From: Tragulus kanchil
Lineage: Eukaryota; Chordata; Mammalia; Artiodactyla; Tragulidae
Length of the DNA: 64,000 nucleotides
Direction of reading: 5' to 3'
Assembly: GCA_022376925.1 (NCBI GenBank)
Contig: JAIOJX010000004.1
Coordinates: 173,815,501-173,879,500, forward strand
Shown here piece by piece: positions 37,986 to 49,205 of this stretch. The position numbers and the translations under genes were made by a program. Position 1 is the stretch's first letter; each line of letters opens with the position of its first letter. Under the pieces are notes generated by a model. It was not told where the DNA came from, did no database searches, and saw nothing but the letters and a program-made list of their open reading frames with translations.

Positions 37986-39315
37986 GGGCCCACTTTCTAG
38001 GGTTGTTGGGAAGGCAGAGGGAGGCGAGGCGGGGGAAGCTCTCGGACAGGGCCCCGCCCAGGAGAGATCCCCTCGGGGCAGCCCCGGGGCTGGCCTTTCC
38101 TGGAGCTAGGAGGGGTCCTCCTGTCTGCGCTGGAGCCCTGGGATCACGTGGCTGCCATCCCAGACTCAGCCCCTCCCTCGAGGCCCCTTGTCACCGCTGG
38201 CACCCTCAGGTGGGCCTCGGCTCAGGCTGCCCCGGCTCCCGGCGTGCCCGCTCTTCCTCTCTCCCCGAGTCTCCTTCCCCGCCGAGGCCGCGCCCCCAGG
38301 CCCCCCGTGCTGATGGGGTGCGGGTCTGGGGTCCAGATATGTCTCCGCGCTCGCTCTGGACCCTCGGTGGCTGGGCCCACACCTGGCAGGTCTGTGCGCC
38401 AGCACCCCGCCCAGGCGGGGCAGAAGATGCCGCCGCGTGGGCCTCCAGGGCCCGCACTGGGGGCTGCGGTCTGGCCGCCGTGGCGCGGGGTGCCCTTGTT
38501 TCTGAGCCGGTTCCCCAGCGATGGACACTGCATCTTCGACTCCTGCCCACACTGCCGCGGCAAAGGAGCTTTGGAGAATTTTGCCCTTGTGAGCGTATGT
38601 GTTGGACGGTGGCTGAGTGGAACTACCGGGTCGGAGGGCATGTGCGTCTGTAACGCTGGTGAGTGCCAGCGGCCTTCCGGAAGTGACCTGGAGTCCCTCC
38701 AGCTGGCACAGACAGCAGAAGCTCCCTGCCCCCAGACCCACAAGCGCACGGGGATTCTCAGCCTGTTTGGCCTCCGCGGGGCTTGCTGACGGGAGGAGCG
38801 TGAGGCTGGCCTTGGCCGGTGCTCTGGAGGGCCTCCTGTTGTGGCTTTCATTTGCACGTCTCTCATTTTAGACTTGGGGTTGGCGATCAGACAGCTTCCT
38901 TCTTGGCAGCGGGTTTGTTTAGGTTCTCTTTTCCGGGATTCTTTGGGTAATGGCTGTGTTCTTGGAAATTCACCCGTCTCATCAGCGTTCTCGGATTTCC
39001 TTGGACAGAGGTGAGCGGGTTGGCCCCTCTTCCTTCTCCTGTCATTTGTCTGTTCCCTCTGTCTTTGAGGAGCACCTGCTCTGTACCAGGAGTCCTCGTT
39101 GGCCCTGGGGGCGGAGTAGTGGCCCCAAACCCGTGAACAGTCCTACTCATGTGGGGCCGACAGACGATTTAGAATCCGTAAACTCCGTGGACTGTCAGCT
39201 GGTGATAAGAACTAGGGAGGAAAGACTGTGAGAGGGGGGAGCTGCTGGAGTCTAGCTTTGGATGGGCTGCTCAGAGAGGCTCTCGGGAGTAGGTGACCCG
39301 TCAGACATAAGGGAA
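37986..39315. other. Single-copy DNA, possible old L1 trace, no gene seen
   Basis: Unique sequence. The text at 38520-38900 (GATGGACACTGCATCTTCG, GTGGCTTTCATTTGCACGTC) resembles very old antisense L1 ORF2, but the call is weak. Open frames here carry no recognisable domain. Confidence 0.4.
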
Positions 39316-39690
39316 CGGTGGTGTTCAGTCGCTGAGCCGTGTCCAACTCTTTGCGACCCCGTGGGCTGCAGCCCACCAGGCTTCCCTGTCCTCCACCATC
39401 TCCTGGAGCGTGCTCAGACTCATGTCCACCGAGTCAGTGAGGTCATCCAACCATCTCCTCCTCTGTCGCCCCCTCCTCCTCCTGCCCTCCATCTTTCCCA
39501 GCATCAGACTCTTTTCCAGGGCGTCAGCTCTCTGCATCAGGCGGCCAAAGGGTTGGAGCTTTGGCTTCAGCATCCGTCCTTCCAGTGAATATTCAGGGTG
39601 GATTTCCTTTAGGATGGACCAGTTTGATCTCTTTGCTGTAAAAGGGACTCTCAAGAGTCTTCTCCAGGACCACAGCTTGAAGGCATCCAT
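39316..39690 (-). mobile_element. BovB LINE 3' fragment with intact reading frame, antisense
   Basis: On -, the frame reads the C-terminal BovB reverse-transcriptase tail without interruption: IMDAFKLWSWRRLLRVP, RSNWSILKEIHPEYSLEG, RRRRGRQRRRWLDDLTDS, then GVAKSWTRLSD near the 3' end. The open frame extends further into non-BovB DNA (to 40068), so the longer ORF is fortuitous. It lies head-on to the + strand BovB fragment at 40313. Confidence 0.92.
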
Positions 39691-39809
39691 AATCATGTGT
39701 TGATCTGGGAGAAGAGATGTGCGCTGGGGCAGGTGCTGTGTTGGTCTAAGCTCTTGGAGAAGCACAGCCAATAGGATAGATGTGGATGGAGCGCAGATGC
39801 AGATGTAGG

Positions 39810-39915
39810 CGTCTATATATAAATCTAGATATAGATAGACATTGCTATATAGAGAGACGTCTCTGTAATAGAGGTAAACATGTAATATCTGCATAGAGAT
39901 ATATATAAAGAGATT
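39810..39915. repeat. AT-rich TATA/TAGA low-complexity stretch
   Basis: A degenerate microsatellite-like run (TATATATAAATCTAGATATA, then TATATAGAGAGACG and GATATATATAAAGAG) between the two BovB fragments. Confidence 0.7.
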
Positions 39916-40312
39916 TACTCTAAGCAGTTGGCTCATACAGATTTGGAGACCAAGAAGTCCTGAGATCTGTAGTGGGCAAGCTGGAGGCCCAGCAGAGCTG
40001 ACGGCCTGGCGCAGTCCAGTCTGCAGGCCTGAGAACCAAGAGAGCCCATGGTGTGAATGCCAGTCCAACCCCAGCCTGCAGGCAGGAGAAGACGCTGACC
40101 CAGCTCAAAAACAAGCGGGCAGAAAGGGAGTTCCCCCCTCCTTGGGTTGCTCCTTGACCTTTAATGGATTGGAAGAGGCTTCCCTGCCTTCGGGAGGGCA
40201 ATCCCCTTGACTCAGCCTACAGATTCAAAGGTGAAGCTCATCCGGAAACGCCTTCACAGATGCACACAGAGCCGTGCTTGATCAGGTCTCCAGGCACCAG
40301 CCCGGTGGCCCA

Positions 40313-40722
40313 GCCAGAGCTGTGGTTTTCCCAGTCGTCATGCACGGATGTCAGGGCAAGGCCGTGAAGAAGGCTGAGTGCCGAAGAGCTGATGCCTTCA
40401 GATTACGGCGCTGGAGACGACTTGGACAGCAAGGAGGAAATCGGCCCTGAGTATGCACGGGAAGGACGGATGCTGAAGCCGAAGCTCCAACCCTTTGGCC
40501 CCCTGATGCAGAGAGCTGACGCCCTGGAAAAGAGCCTGATGCTGGGAAAGATGGAGGGCAGGAGGAGGAGGGGGCGACAGAGGGTGAAGTGGTTAGATAA
40601 TATCACCGACTCCATGGACATGCGTTTGAGCAAACTCTGGGAGACGGTAAAGGACAAGGAAGCCTGGCAAGCTGCGTCCATGGGGTCCCAGAGAGTCAGA
40701 CACGACTTAGCAACGGAACAGC
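40313..40722 (+). mobile_element. BovB LINE 3' fragment, sense, internally deleted
   Basis: On +, it encodes EYAREGRMLKPKLQPFGP, ALEKSLMLGKMEGRRRRGRQ, VKWLDNITDSMDMRLSKL and ends GSQRVRHDLAT, the BovB ORF tail. The segment that would give the WRRLLR...RSNQSILKEI part is collapsed: GCTGGAGACGACTTGGACAG joins directly to CAAGGAGG, a loss of roughly 30 bases or more. It forms an inverted pair with 39316-39690. Confidence 0.9.
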
Positions 40723-41382
40723 ACCAGCCCCGCTGGCTGACTCAAGTGGACATGTAGAACCAGCCATCAGGGCTGCAGCCGAGTGACCAGAAGAAAGGAG
40801 ACGAAGGACGTGACCGGAGAGGACAGAGAGGAAAGTCTTGTCCTCGACTCTGAGTGAGACGGGAGCCAGGGAGGGCTTTGAGCAGAGGCGGGACGGGACG
40901 GGACCTGCCGTGGGTTCCCTAGAGCCTTCTGGCCACCGTGCAGAGGAAGGGCAGAAGGGCTGGACGCGTGAGGAGGCCGCGGGCGGCGCGACGGGGGAGC
41001 AGGAGGGACAAGGTCGAGAGCCGCCCTGAACGACCGACGGGTGGAGGGCCGCGGTGTGAGAACAGGAGGGGCCAAAGGTTCTCTGGGCGCCCACTAGTGA
41101 CCCCTGGTTTGCCTTTGTCTGGTTTCCGCCCATTCTGTTCTGTGTGGTTATGGCGGCGCCCGTCCAAGTGACCCACGTAACCACCGTGCTCTTTGGTGGC
41201 AGGTACATTCCCGCGCTCGTTCAGACCGTCTCTGCCGCCCCTCCAGAGCTTTCTCGTCCTCGCCCCATCCTGTCACGGGAAGGCTTTCTGAGTCATCCTC
41301 CTTCAGGGAGCCTCGCCTGCGGTCCAGTCCGTGTCTTTCTTTCCAGCGAGTGTGTGCGGCTCATCAGCGTTTCCAACGCGGC
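40723..41382. other. Single-copy DNA, no gene seen
   Basis: Unique GC-rich sequence. AGGGCTTTGAGCAGAGGCGGG at 40873 is a phrase of an old mammalian repeat. No exon was recognised. Confidence 0.45.
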
Positions 41383-41690
41383 GGCTAGACCAGTAACACG
41401 GGAACTAGACTCACACAGCAGCTAGACTAACACGATAGCTAGACTAACACGGGAACTAGACTAACATGGCAGCTAGACTAACGCGGGAACCAGACTAACA
41501 TGGAAACTAGAGTAACACGGGAACTAGACCAACACGGCAACTAGACCGACACGGCAACTAGACCGACACGGCAGCGAGACTAACACGGGAACTAGACTAA
41601 CACGGGAACTAGACTAACACGGCAGCTAGACCAACGCGGCAGCTAGACTAACGCAGTAACTAGACTAACGCGGCGGCTAGACTTAGCTCC
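41383..41690. repeat. 17-bp minisatellite, about 18 units
   Basis: Tandem units of the form GAACTAGACTAACACGG, with alternates CAGCTAGACTAACGCGG and CAACTAGACCGACACGG. The period is 17 throughout except a first 19-base unit. Each unit carries CTAGAC (an XbaI-like CTAG core) and most end CGG, so one CpG recurs every 17 bases. The array stops at CTAGACTTAGCTCC, 28 bases before duplicate pair 13 begins. Confidence 0.95.
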
Positions 41691-41717
41691 GTCACCTAGT
41701 TTGTAACGTGCTTTCTG

Positions 41718-43864
41718 CATTGATGGCTTTGTGGGCTGTCCGTTTTCACCATATGGGCTCTGTTTTCTTTGCGTTATTTTTTCTGTCTGTGTCTTCTGAC
41801 AATTTGGAAAGCTTGTTTTTCATCCCATAGTTATCTTCAGAATTACACTGTGGTACGATGCTCTGAACCCTCTATTTCTTTAGACAATGTTTCTTTCTCT
41901 CTACTATGAATGATGCCCAAATTAGAATAGTCCTACTTTCTCCCTCTCCTTCTCTCCCTTCCATCAAATAATTGTGGTTGATGATATTAGTTTTTCCATT
42001 TACCTTTGTCCCTCTAATGCTATTTCCATCTCTAAACGACTGTTTGGACTCCCGACTATAAACAAACAGGACAGTTCCCATATATTACCTCCCTCCTCTG
42101 ACCTCCGCCCTCCCTCCCAGAGCTTCTGTCAGTCCTGTTTTCCCTGTGTCCTTGGTTTGTAGCAGCCACGATATGTTGGTTTCCGGCAGTCCTAGGTGCT
42201 CGTCGCCAGTGCTCCTGCCAGAGGAACCCTACTCCTCCTGGTCCTCCTGAGCCTTGTCCTGTCTGTTCCTCATTATCGTCATTCGGAGGTGACCTCGAGA
42301 GAAGAAAGGATACGGGAAGCTCGCAGGGCCCCAGGGCTGGCGTTCCCGCTCCGGTCTTGTCCCAGGGAGCCGCTGACCGCCCGCGCGCCAGGAGGCCCTG
42401 CCCTCCTCCCCTCGGCTCCGGCCGGTGCACTCCCATCCAGGGCTGTGACTCCAGGCTTCAGGATGGTTTTCTCTTAGGACGAGGAGTGTTCTCTGGATCT
42501 GTCCTTAAAATGTTCCAGTTTGTTAGAACAAGGGCGTCCCCATGGTTTATCATCCAAAGAAGAGTACTTTTCAGGGTGAAAGGGAGCCGTGTTTAAAATG
42601 ATCTCAGATCAGTAAGGATTAACCGGGACTGTCTAAGCCAAGACCTAGAATCACCCGTCCTCACCAAGGCCGGGAACACGGTTTCTGTACGTTGATCTGA
42701 TGTCGTCCCTATTGAAGGTCGTATCTTTGTATCTGTTTTAATAATTAGCCTGTTGATTCTCTTGGGTTTTCCACGTGCTTGATCTGCCATTGATGGCTTT
42801 GTGGGCTGTCCGTTTTCACCATATGGGCTCTGTTTTCTTTGCGTTATTTTTTCTGTCTGTGTCTTCTGACAATTTGGAAAGCTTGTTTTTCATCCCATAG
42901 TTATCTTCAGAATTACACTGTGGTACGATGCTCTGAACCCTCTATTTCTTTAGACAATGTTTCTTTCTCTCTACTATGAATGATGCCCAAATTAGAATAG
43001 TCCTACTTTCTCCCTCTCCTTCTCTCCCTTCCATCAAATAATTGTGGTTGATGATATTAGTTTTTCCATTTACCTTTGTCCCTCTAATGCTATTTCCATC
43101 TCTAAACGACTGTTTGGACTCCCGACTATAAACAAACAGGACAGTTCCCATATATTACCTCCCTCCTCTGACCTCCGCCCTCCCTCCCAGAGCTTCTGTC
43201 AGTCCTGTTTTCCCTGTGTCCTTGGTTTGTAGCAGCCACGATATGTTGGTTTCCGGCAGTCCTAGGTGCTCGTCGCCAGTGCTCCTGCCAGAGGAACCCT
43301 ACTCCTCCTGGTCCTCCTGAGCCTTGTCCTGTCTGTTGCTCATTATCGTCATTCGGAGGTGACCTCGAGAGAAGAAAGGATACGGGAAGCTCGCAGGGCC
43401 CCAGGGCTGGCGTTCCCGCTCCGGTCTTGTCCCAGGGAGCCGCTGACCGCCCGCGCGCCAGGAGGCCCTGCCCTCCTCCCCTCGGCTCCGGCCGGTGCAC
43501 TCCCATCCAGGGCTGTGACTCCAGGCTTCAGGATGGTTTTCTCTTAGGACGAGGAGTGTTCTCTGGATCTGTCCTTAAAATGTTCCAGTTTGTTAGAACA
43601 AGGGCGTCCCCATGGTTTATCATCCAAAGAAGAGTACTTTTCAGGGTGAAAGGGGAGCCGTGTTTAAAATGATCTCAGATCAGTAAGGATTAACCGGGAC
43701 TGTCTAAGCCAAGACCTAGAATCACCCGTCCTCACCAAGGCCGGGAACACGGTTTCTGTACGTTGATCTGATGTCGTCCCTATTGAAGGTCGTATCTTTG
43801 TATCTGTTTTAATAATTAGCCTGTTGATTCTCTTGGGTTTTCCACGTGCCTGATCTGCCATTGA
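41718..43864. repeat. Adjacent direct duplicate pair 13 (41718-42794 / 42788-43864)
   Basis: The offset is 1070 (1071 after one G insertion). About seven bases, CATTGA plus neighbour, are shared at the join. The differences are CTGTTCCTC/CTGTTGCTC, AAGGGAGCC/AAGGGGAGCC and GTGCTTG/GTGCCTG. Copy 1 begins directly after the 17-bp minisatellite. The last ~430 bases occur a third time in pair 14. Confidence 0.95.
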
Positions 43865-45743
43865 CAGTAGTTAGGGTTTGTGTGTCACTCCTGACTCTCC
43901 CGGCGTTGTTCTTATCTCACTGCCTGGGCCCGAGGCTGTGGGGAGCGGGCTGAGGGGGGACCTGCTTTCCTTGCTTCCAGCCTTGAAGTCGAAGGCTCCC
44001 CAGAATCTAGGAGCCGAACGTGGGTGGGCCCAGAGGAAGAGCCCGGCTTCTCCTGGCACTGAGACTGCAGAGACCTGTCCCCGGTGTGTCCCCGCGGAGG
44101 AGGCCCCAGGTAACCGTCTGTTTCCTTCTGTTTCCCTAGAAAGCCCTTGTGCTGTGCCTCCGGATGGGGGAGGTGAGACCCAGAGCGCCTGGCTCGGCCT
44201 CCGAGAACCGCTTCCAGTCGCCAGGGAGAGCCGAGAAGGCTGCGGCGGCGGCGGCGGAGCACGCGCTGCCTGCGCCCGCACCCCCTTCCCTGGACTTCTA
44301 AGACGAGGAGCGAACTCAGTGCTGGGGGCCGGGGCGCGGGGGTCCTTCTGGGCCACCCGTCTGCAAGCAATAGTCCCACCGGGGCCGGCGGCTCCCGGGA
44401 GCGGCGCCCTGTGGACTCAGGATGACCGGTCACGCGGAGGGGTTCAGGCCGGCGCCTGCTCTCCGTGCCCCCGCTCCCTCCTGCGGCGGCCCTGGCCTGT
44501 CCGCGTCAGAAAACTGCGGCGGGGGGTGCGCGCGCGTGTGTGATGGGGGTGTCCTTTTTGTGTGTTTGATTGGTTCATTGGGGTTCCCGCTGTTTTCCCA
44601 GGAGCCGCTGACCGCCAGCGCCAGGAGGCCCTGCCCTCCTCCCCTCGGCTCCGGCCGGTGCACTCCCATCCAGGGCTGTGACTCCAGGCTTCAGGATGGT
44701 TTTCTCTTAGGACGAGGAGTGTTCTCTGGATCTGTCCTTAAAATGTTCCAGTTTGTTAGAACAAGGGCGTCCCCATGGTTTATCATCCAAAGAAGAGTAC
44801 TTTTCAGGGTGAAAGGGGAGCCGTGTTTAAAATGATCTCAGATCAGTAAGGATTAACCGGGACTGTCTAAGCCAAGACCTAGAATCACCCGTCCTCACCA
44901 AGGCCGGGAACACGGTTTCTGTACGTTGATCTGATGTCGTCCCTATTGAAGGTCGTATCTTTGTATCTGTTTTAATAATTAGCCTGTTGATTCTCTTGGG
45001 TTTTCCACGTGCCTGATCTGCCATTGACAGTAGTTAGGGTTTGTGTGTCACTCCTGACTCTCCCGGCGTTGTTCTTATCTCACTGCCTGGGCCCGAGGCT
45101 GTGGGGAGCGGGCTGAGGGGGGACCTGCTTTCCTTGCTCCCAGCCCTGAAGTCGGAGGCGCCCCGGAAGCTAGGAGACGACGGTGGGTGGGGCCCGAGGA
45201 AGAGCCCGGCTTCTCCTGGCACTGAGACTGCAGAGACCTGTCCCGGTGTGTCCCGGAGGAGGCCCCAGGTAACCGTCTGTTTCCTTCTGTTTCCCTAGAA
45301 AGCCCTTGTGCTGTGCCTCCGGATGGGGGAGGTGAGACCCAGAGCGCCTGGCTCGGCCTCCGAGAACCGCTTCCAGTCGCCAGGGAGAGCCGAGAAGGCT
45401 GCGGCGGCGGCGGCGGAGCACGCGCTGCCTGCGCCCGCACCCCCTTCCCTGGACTTCTAAGACGAGGAGCGAACTCAGTGCTGGGGGCCGGGGCGCGGGG
45501 GTCCTTCTGGGCCACCCGTCTGCAAGCAATAGTCCCACCGGGGCCGGCGGCTCCCGGGAGCGGCGCCCTGTGGACTCAGGATGACCGGTCACGCGGAGGG
45601 GTTCAGGCCGGCGCCTGCTCTCCGCGCCCCCGCTCCCTCCTGCGGCGGCCCTGGCCTGTCCGCGTCAGAAAACTGCGGCGGGGGGTGCGCGCGCGTGTGT
45701 GATGGGGGTGTCCTTTTTGTGTGTTTGATTGGTTCATTGGGGT
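43431..45743. repeat. Adjacent direct duplicate pair 14 (43431-44583 / 44597-45743)
   Basis: The offset is 1166, then 1163. Besides noise at the start of copy 2 (GACCGCCAGCG for GACCGCCCGCGCG), a dense cluster of about ten differences sits inside the unit at 43975-44030 versus 45138-45190. Nearby there are also length changes (GTCCCCGG/GTCCCGG, CCCCGCGGAGG/CCCGGAGG). The rest matches. A CGG trinucleotide run is in both copies. Confidence 0.93.
44243..44258 (+). repeat. CGG trinucleotide run (copy at 45402-45417)
   Basis: Five CGG/GCG units (GCGGCGGCGGCGGCGG) within a CpG-rich stretch, the same length in both copies of pair 14. Confidence 0.85.
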
Positions 45744-46723
45744 CCCCAGGTTTTCCGATGGTGGGGTCCCGCCTGCTCTGGCAGCAGCTGTGAGTCAGAG
45801 GAAGCTGGCAGGCGTGGGGTGCAGCCCCGCCGCGCCTCGGGGGGCCAGGGGTGCGGAACGCGATGGGGACGTGCAGCTAAGGAGTCCCCCGTAGTGACGG
45901 AGGTGGTGGGAGACGCCCCGGCCCTCCGTGGGCGGCGGGCCGAGCTGGGAGTCTGCACACGCGCCTCTCTCATCACCCGGGGAGGGAGCGGGAGGGGCTC
46001 CCTGCAGGAAGGGCCCGGGTCTCACAGCCCGGAGGGGCCGGGCCTCGGCTTGACCGCAGAGGTCTGAGCACCAAAGGCAGAGCTCCCCGCCCAGGGCACC
46101 CCCGGTGCAGTCCCCGGAGCGTCTCCCCATGGCTTCTCAGTGGACGGACCGTTGTCCCGGGCCCTCCACCGTCGCTGCCCTGGGACCCTCTTCCGGCGCG
46201 TTCTGTTTAAGCACCTGGTGTACACCAGGCCCGGGCGGGCAGCCGTCTGGAGAGGAGAGGAGTCAGGCAGGCTTCATCCTTGCCCCCGGCGGGGAGAAAT
46301 ACACACACAGGTCTTTGCTGGACAGGGATGAGAAATGCAGGGGGGAGCGTTCTAGAAGCCCCTCCATTTAAGGGGAGACTGCCATGCCAACCTGGATGCC
46401 CGTGATACCTGCCCACCGCGGAGGTCGCCGCCCTGGCCCCAGGGCACACACGGACGGGCTTCCTCTGGGAAAGGACAGCAGGAATCCCTGCGGCAGGCTG
46501 GCGGTGCGGACACCCTCCTGCTGCTGGTGTTCGCGGTGCCAGATCGCCCCAGCGCCCAGCTGGGTACCCCTGCTCCTCTGCTCATGTACCCGCCCCCAGC
46601 CAGACCCCATGTCCCCCGGGACCGTCACGCGTGGCAGAGAGCAGGCAGACTCCTTGGCTGGTGTCCTGGGTCAGGGAGAGGGCAGGGATGAAATAAGCAG
46701 AAACAGGCAAGTAGTAACAGCAC
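45744..46723. other. Single-copy DNA, no gene seen
   Basis: Unique GC-rich sequence between pairs 14 and 15. Frames on both strands are compositional, and no repeat or exon could be named. Confidence 0.4.
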
Positions 46724-46769
46724 TCTGCCCTAAGCTGAGAATTCCAACAGTGTTCATGAGGGTCCTGGT

Positions 46770-46930
46770 GAGCTAGTCCAGTCCAGGAAGGCCTTCCTGA
46801 GCAGGTTAAGCCCAGACCTGAGTGATAAGTGGAGCCAGCCATGGGCGTTAAAAGCAAGAGAGCTTTCCGGGCAGGGGGGACAGCCAGTGCAAAGGCCCTG
46901 AGGCAGCAACTGGCTTGACGGTTTCAAAAA
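46770..46930 (+). mobile_element. Old mammalian interspersed repeat, family not named (copy at 47921-48080)
   Basis: AGGAAGGCCTTCCTGAGCAGG, GTGGAGCCAGCCATGGGCG and GCAAAGGCCCTGAGGCAGC form a phrase order common in mammalian genomes and echoed near 12131, 35892 and 40873 here. I cannot assign the family with certainty. Confidence 0.4.
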
Positions 46931-47114
46931 ACCAAGAGAGTCAGGTTGGCTGGGAGGCAGAAGAGAGTTGGGAAGAGAGGCAGGTGAGAGACCAGACACC
47001 ACGGTTCACAGAAGGACACCCGAGGCCGGGCAGGCACAGCCCCATCCTCCGATAAAGCAGGAAGACCGTTCCAGGGCAGCAAGCGTTCTCCATCCAGCCT
47101 GCCTCATCATCCCC

Positions 47115-47240
47115 TCGGGAGCTCCAGGGCGAAGGGACTCTCCCCATTTCATGGAGTAGGATACTGAGACCCAGATGGGTCGCGTGCCTTGCCCCCGGTC
47201 ACATGGCAAACTGGGGAAGACCCAGACCTCCAGCTTGGGT
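47115..47240 (-). mobile_element. MIR-like SINE remnant (copy at 48266-48391)
   Basis: CTCCCCATTTCATGGAGTAGG, ATACTGAGACCCAGATGGG and CCCCGGTCACATGGCAAAC are the antisense MIR order. It is duplicated by pair 15. Confidence 0.65.
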
Positions 47241-47703
47241 CCCGTTTCCTCCAGGGCCCGGGGGCACGGCTTGGCCGGGGCTAGGCTGGAGAGCCGCGGC
47301 CTGGGGTCCTGCTTAGAGATGGGCACGGCTTCCTTTGCCTGGATGCTGAGGGGTCCCGGGACCTGCCCCAGCCCCTTGTCCAGGCGCGGCAGCCGCGGTC
47401 ACGGGAGGTGCTCGCCCGTCATTCCGCACGGCCAGACCGGCCCGCGCCTGCGTCCCACGCCCAGAGCTCTGGGAGTCAGAGAGCCCTGCGGAGGGGCCGG
47501 GCGCAGCCCCAGAGGTCAGCTCTGTCCCAAGAGCAGGGTGACCCCCGGCGCGTCCTGCGCCTGCTCCGCCGCCTGCGGCCCCACCTCGAGCAGGAGGGGG
47601 TCGGACCCGGCGTGTAGGGGCGCGCATGCCTGGCGTCCTGAGGTCCCGCGTGGTGGTCCTGCGGCTGGGCACGTCCTCTGCGGAAGCGGAGCGGGTGGCC
47701 CTG

Positions 47704-47720
47704 CCCCCCCCCCCCCCCCC
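47704..47720 (+). repeat. Poly-C tract (counterpart at about 48855-48872)
   Basis: Seventeen Cs precede ACAGGCCC in copy 1 of pair 15. In copy 2 the tract is CCTCCCC..., with a T and a shorter C run. The rest of the surrounding sequence is identical, so the run is either polymorphic or a base-calling problem. Confidence 0.85.
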
Positions 47721-49129
47721 ACAGGCCCAGAGGCCACTGTCGCGATGACCAGCAAGAACTAGGGTCCCCTGATTCGTACCTGGCAGGCGCTGCTCCTGCC
47801 AGAGGCTCTCCAGGAGGGACTGATGACCGCCTGGGCTCGGGTCGACGGCTGGAAGCACGGCCCCGCCGAGCACTTCCTGCCCTAAGCTGAGAATTCCAAC
47901 AGTGTTCATGAGGGTCCTGGTGAGCTAGTCCAGTCCAGGAAGGCCTTCCTGAGCAGGTTAAGCCCAGACCTGAGTGATAAGTGGAGCCAGCCATGGGCGT
48001 TAAAAGCAAGAGAGCTTTCGGGCAGGGGGGACAGCCAGTGCAAAGGCCCTGAGGCAGCAACTGGCTTGACGGTTTCAAAAAACCAAGAGAGTCAGGTTGG
48101 CTGGGAGGCAGAAGAGAGTTGGGAAGAGAGGCAGGTGAGAGACCAGACACCACGGTTCACAGAAGGACACCCGAGGCCGGGCAGGCACAGCCCCATCCTC
48201 CGATAAAGCAGGAAGACCGTTCCAGGGCAGCAAGCGTTCTCCATCCAGCCTGCCTCATCATCCCCTCGGGAGCTCCAGGGCGAAGGGACTCTCCCCATTT
48301 CATGGAGTAGGATACTGAGACCCAGATGGGTCGCGTGCCTTGCCCCCGGTCACATGGCAAACTGGGGAAGACCCAGACCTCCAGCTTGGGTCCCGTTTCC
48401 TCCAGGGCCCGGGGGCACGGCTTGGCCGGGGCTAGGCTGGAGAGCCGCGGCCTGGGGTCCTGCTTAGAGATGGGCACGGCTTCCTTTGCCTGGATGCTGA
48501 GGGGTCCCGGGACCTGCCCCAGCCCCTTGTCCAGGCGCGGCAGCCGCGGTCACGGGAGGTGCTCGCCCGTCATTCCGCACGGCCAGACCGGCCCGCGCCT
48601 GCGTCCCACGCCCAGAGCTCTGGGAGTCAGAGAGCCCTGCGGAGGGGCCGGGCGCAGCCCCAGAGGTCAGCTCTGTCCCAAGAGCAGGGTGACCCCCGGC
48701 GCGTCCTGCGCCTGCTCCGCCGCCTGCGGCCCCACCTCGAGCAGGAGGGGGTCGGACCCGGCGTGTAGGGGCGCGCATGCCTGGCGTCCTGAGGTCCCGC
48801 GTGGTGGTCCTGCGGCTGGGCACGTCCTCTGCGGAAGCGGAGCGGGTGGCCCTGCCTCCCCCCCCCCCCCCACAGGCCCAGAGGCCACTGTCGCGATGAC
48901 CAGCAAGAACTAGGGTCCCCTGATTCGTACCCCTGGCAGGACGCTGCTCCTGGCCCCGCCAGAGGCCTCTCCAGGAGGGACTGATGACCGCCTGGGGGCT
49001 CGGGTCGGCGCACGGCTGGAAGCAGCGGCCCCTCGCCGAGTCCAGCGGAGCTCACGGGCTCAGCAGACCCGTGGGGCAGCCTGGGCCGCGGGGACTGAGC
49101 TCAGGGACCCACAGTCCTGCCCCTTCCCC

Positions 49130-49205
49130 ACCGGGCGGCCTTGGGCAAGTCCCTTCACCTCTCCAGGGTGTGGGGCGGGGACAGCGGATGGAGTGATGGA
49201 GCGGG
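49130..49205 (+). mobile_element. MIR-like SINE remnant
   Basis: GGCCTTGGGCAAGTCCCTTCACC and CTCTCCAGGGTGTGGGG keep the MIR core order on +. The 3' half is not recognisable. Confidence 0.5.

Larger units (their letters stand above)
46724..49040. repeat. Adjacent direct duplicate pair 15 (46724-47870 / 47877-49040)
   Basis: The offset is 1153, then 1151. The last ~120 bases of copy 1 have lost about 20 bases compared with copy 2 (GTACCTGG/GTACCCCTGG, CTCCTGCCAG/CTCCTGGCCCCGCCAG and more), while the middle matches. The internal C run differs in length and composition. Confidence 0.95.

Noticed and set aside
39325..40068. A 247-codon host gene on -
   Set aside because: Its conserved part is the BovB reverse-transcriptase tail. 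The rest extends by chance through TATA-rich DNA.
41383..41690. CRISPR array
   Set aside because: The 17-base units abut without spacers, in mammalian DNA. It is a minisatellite.
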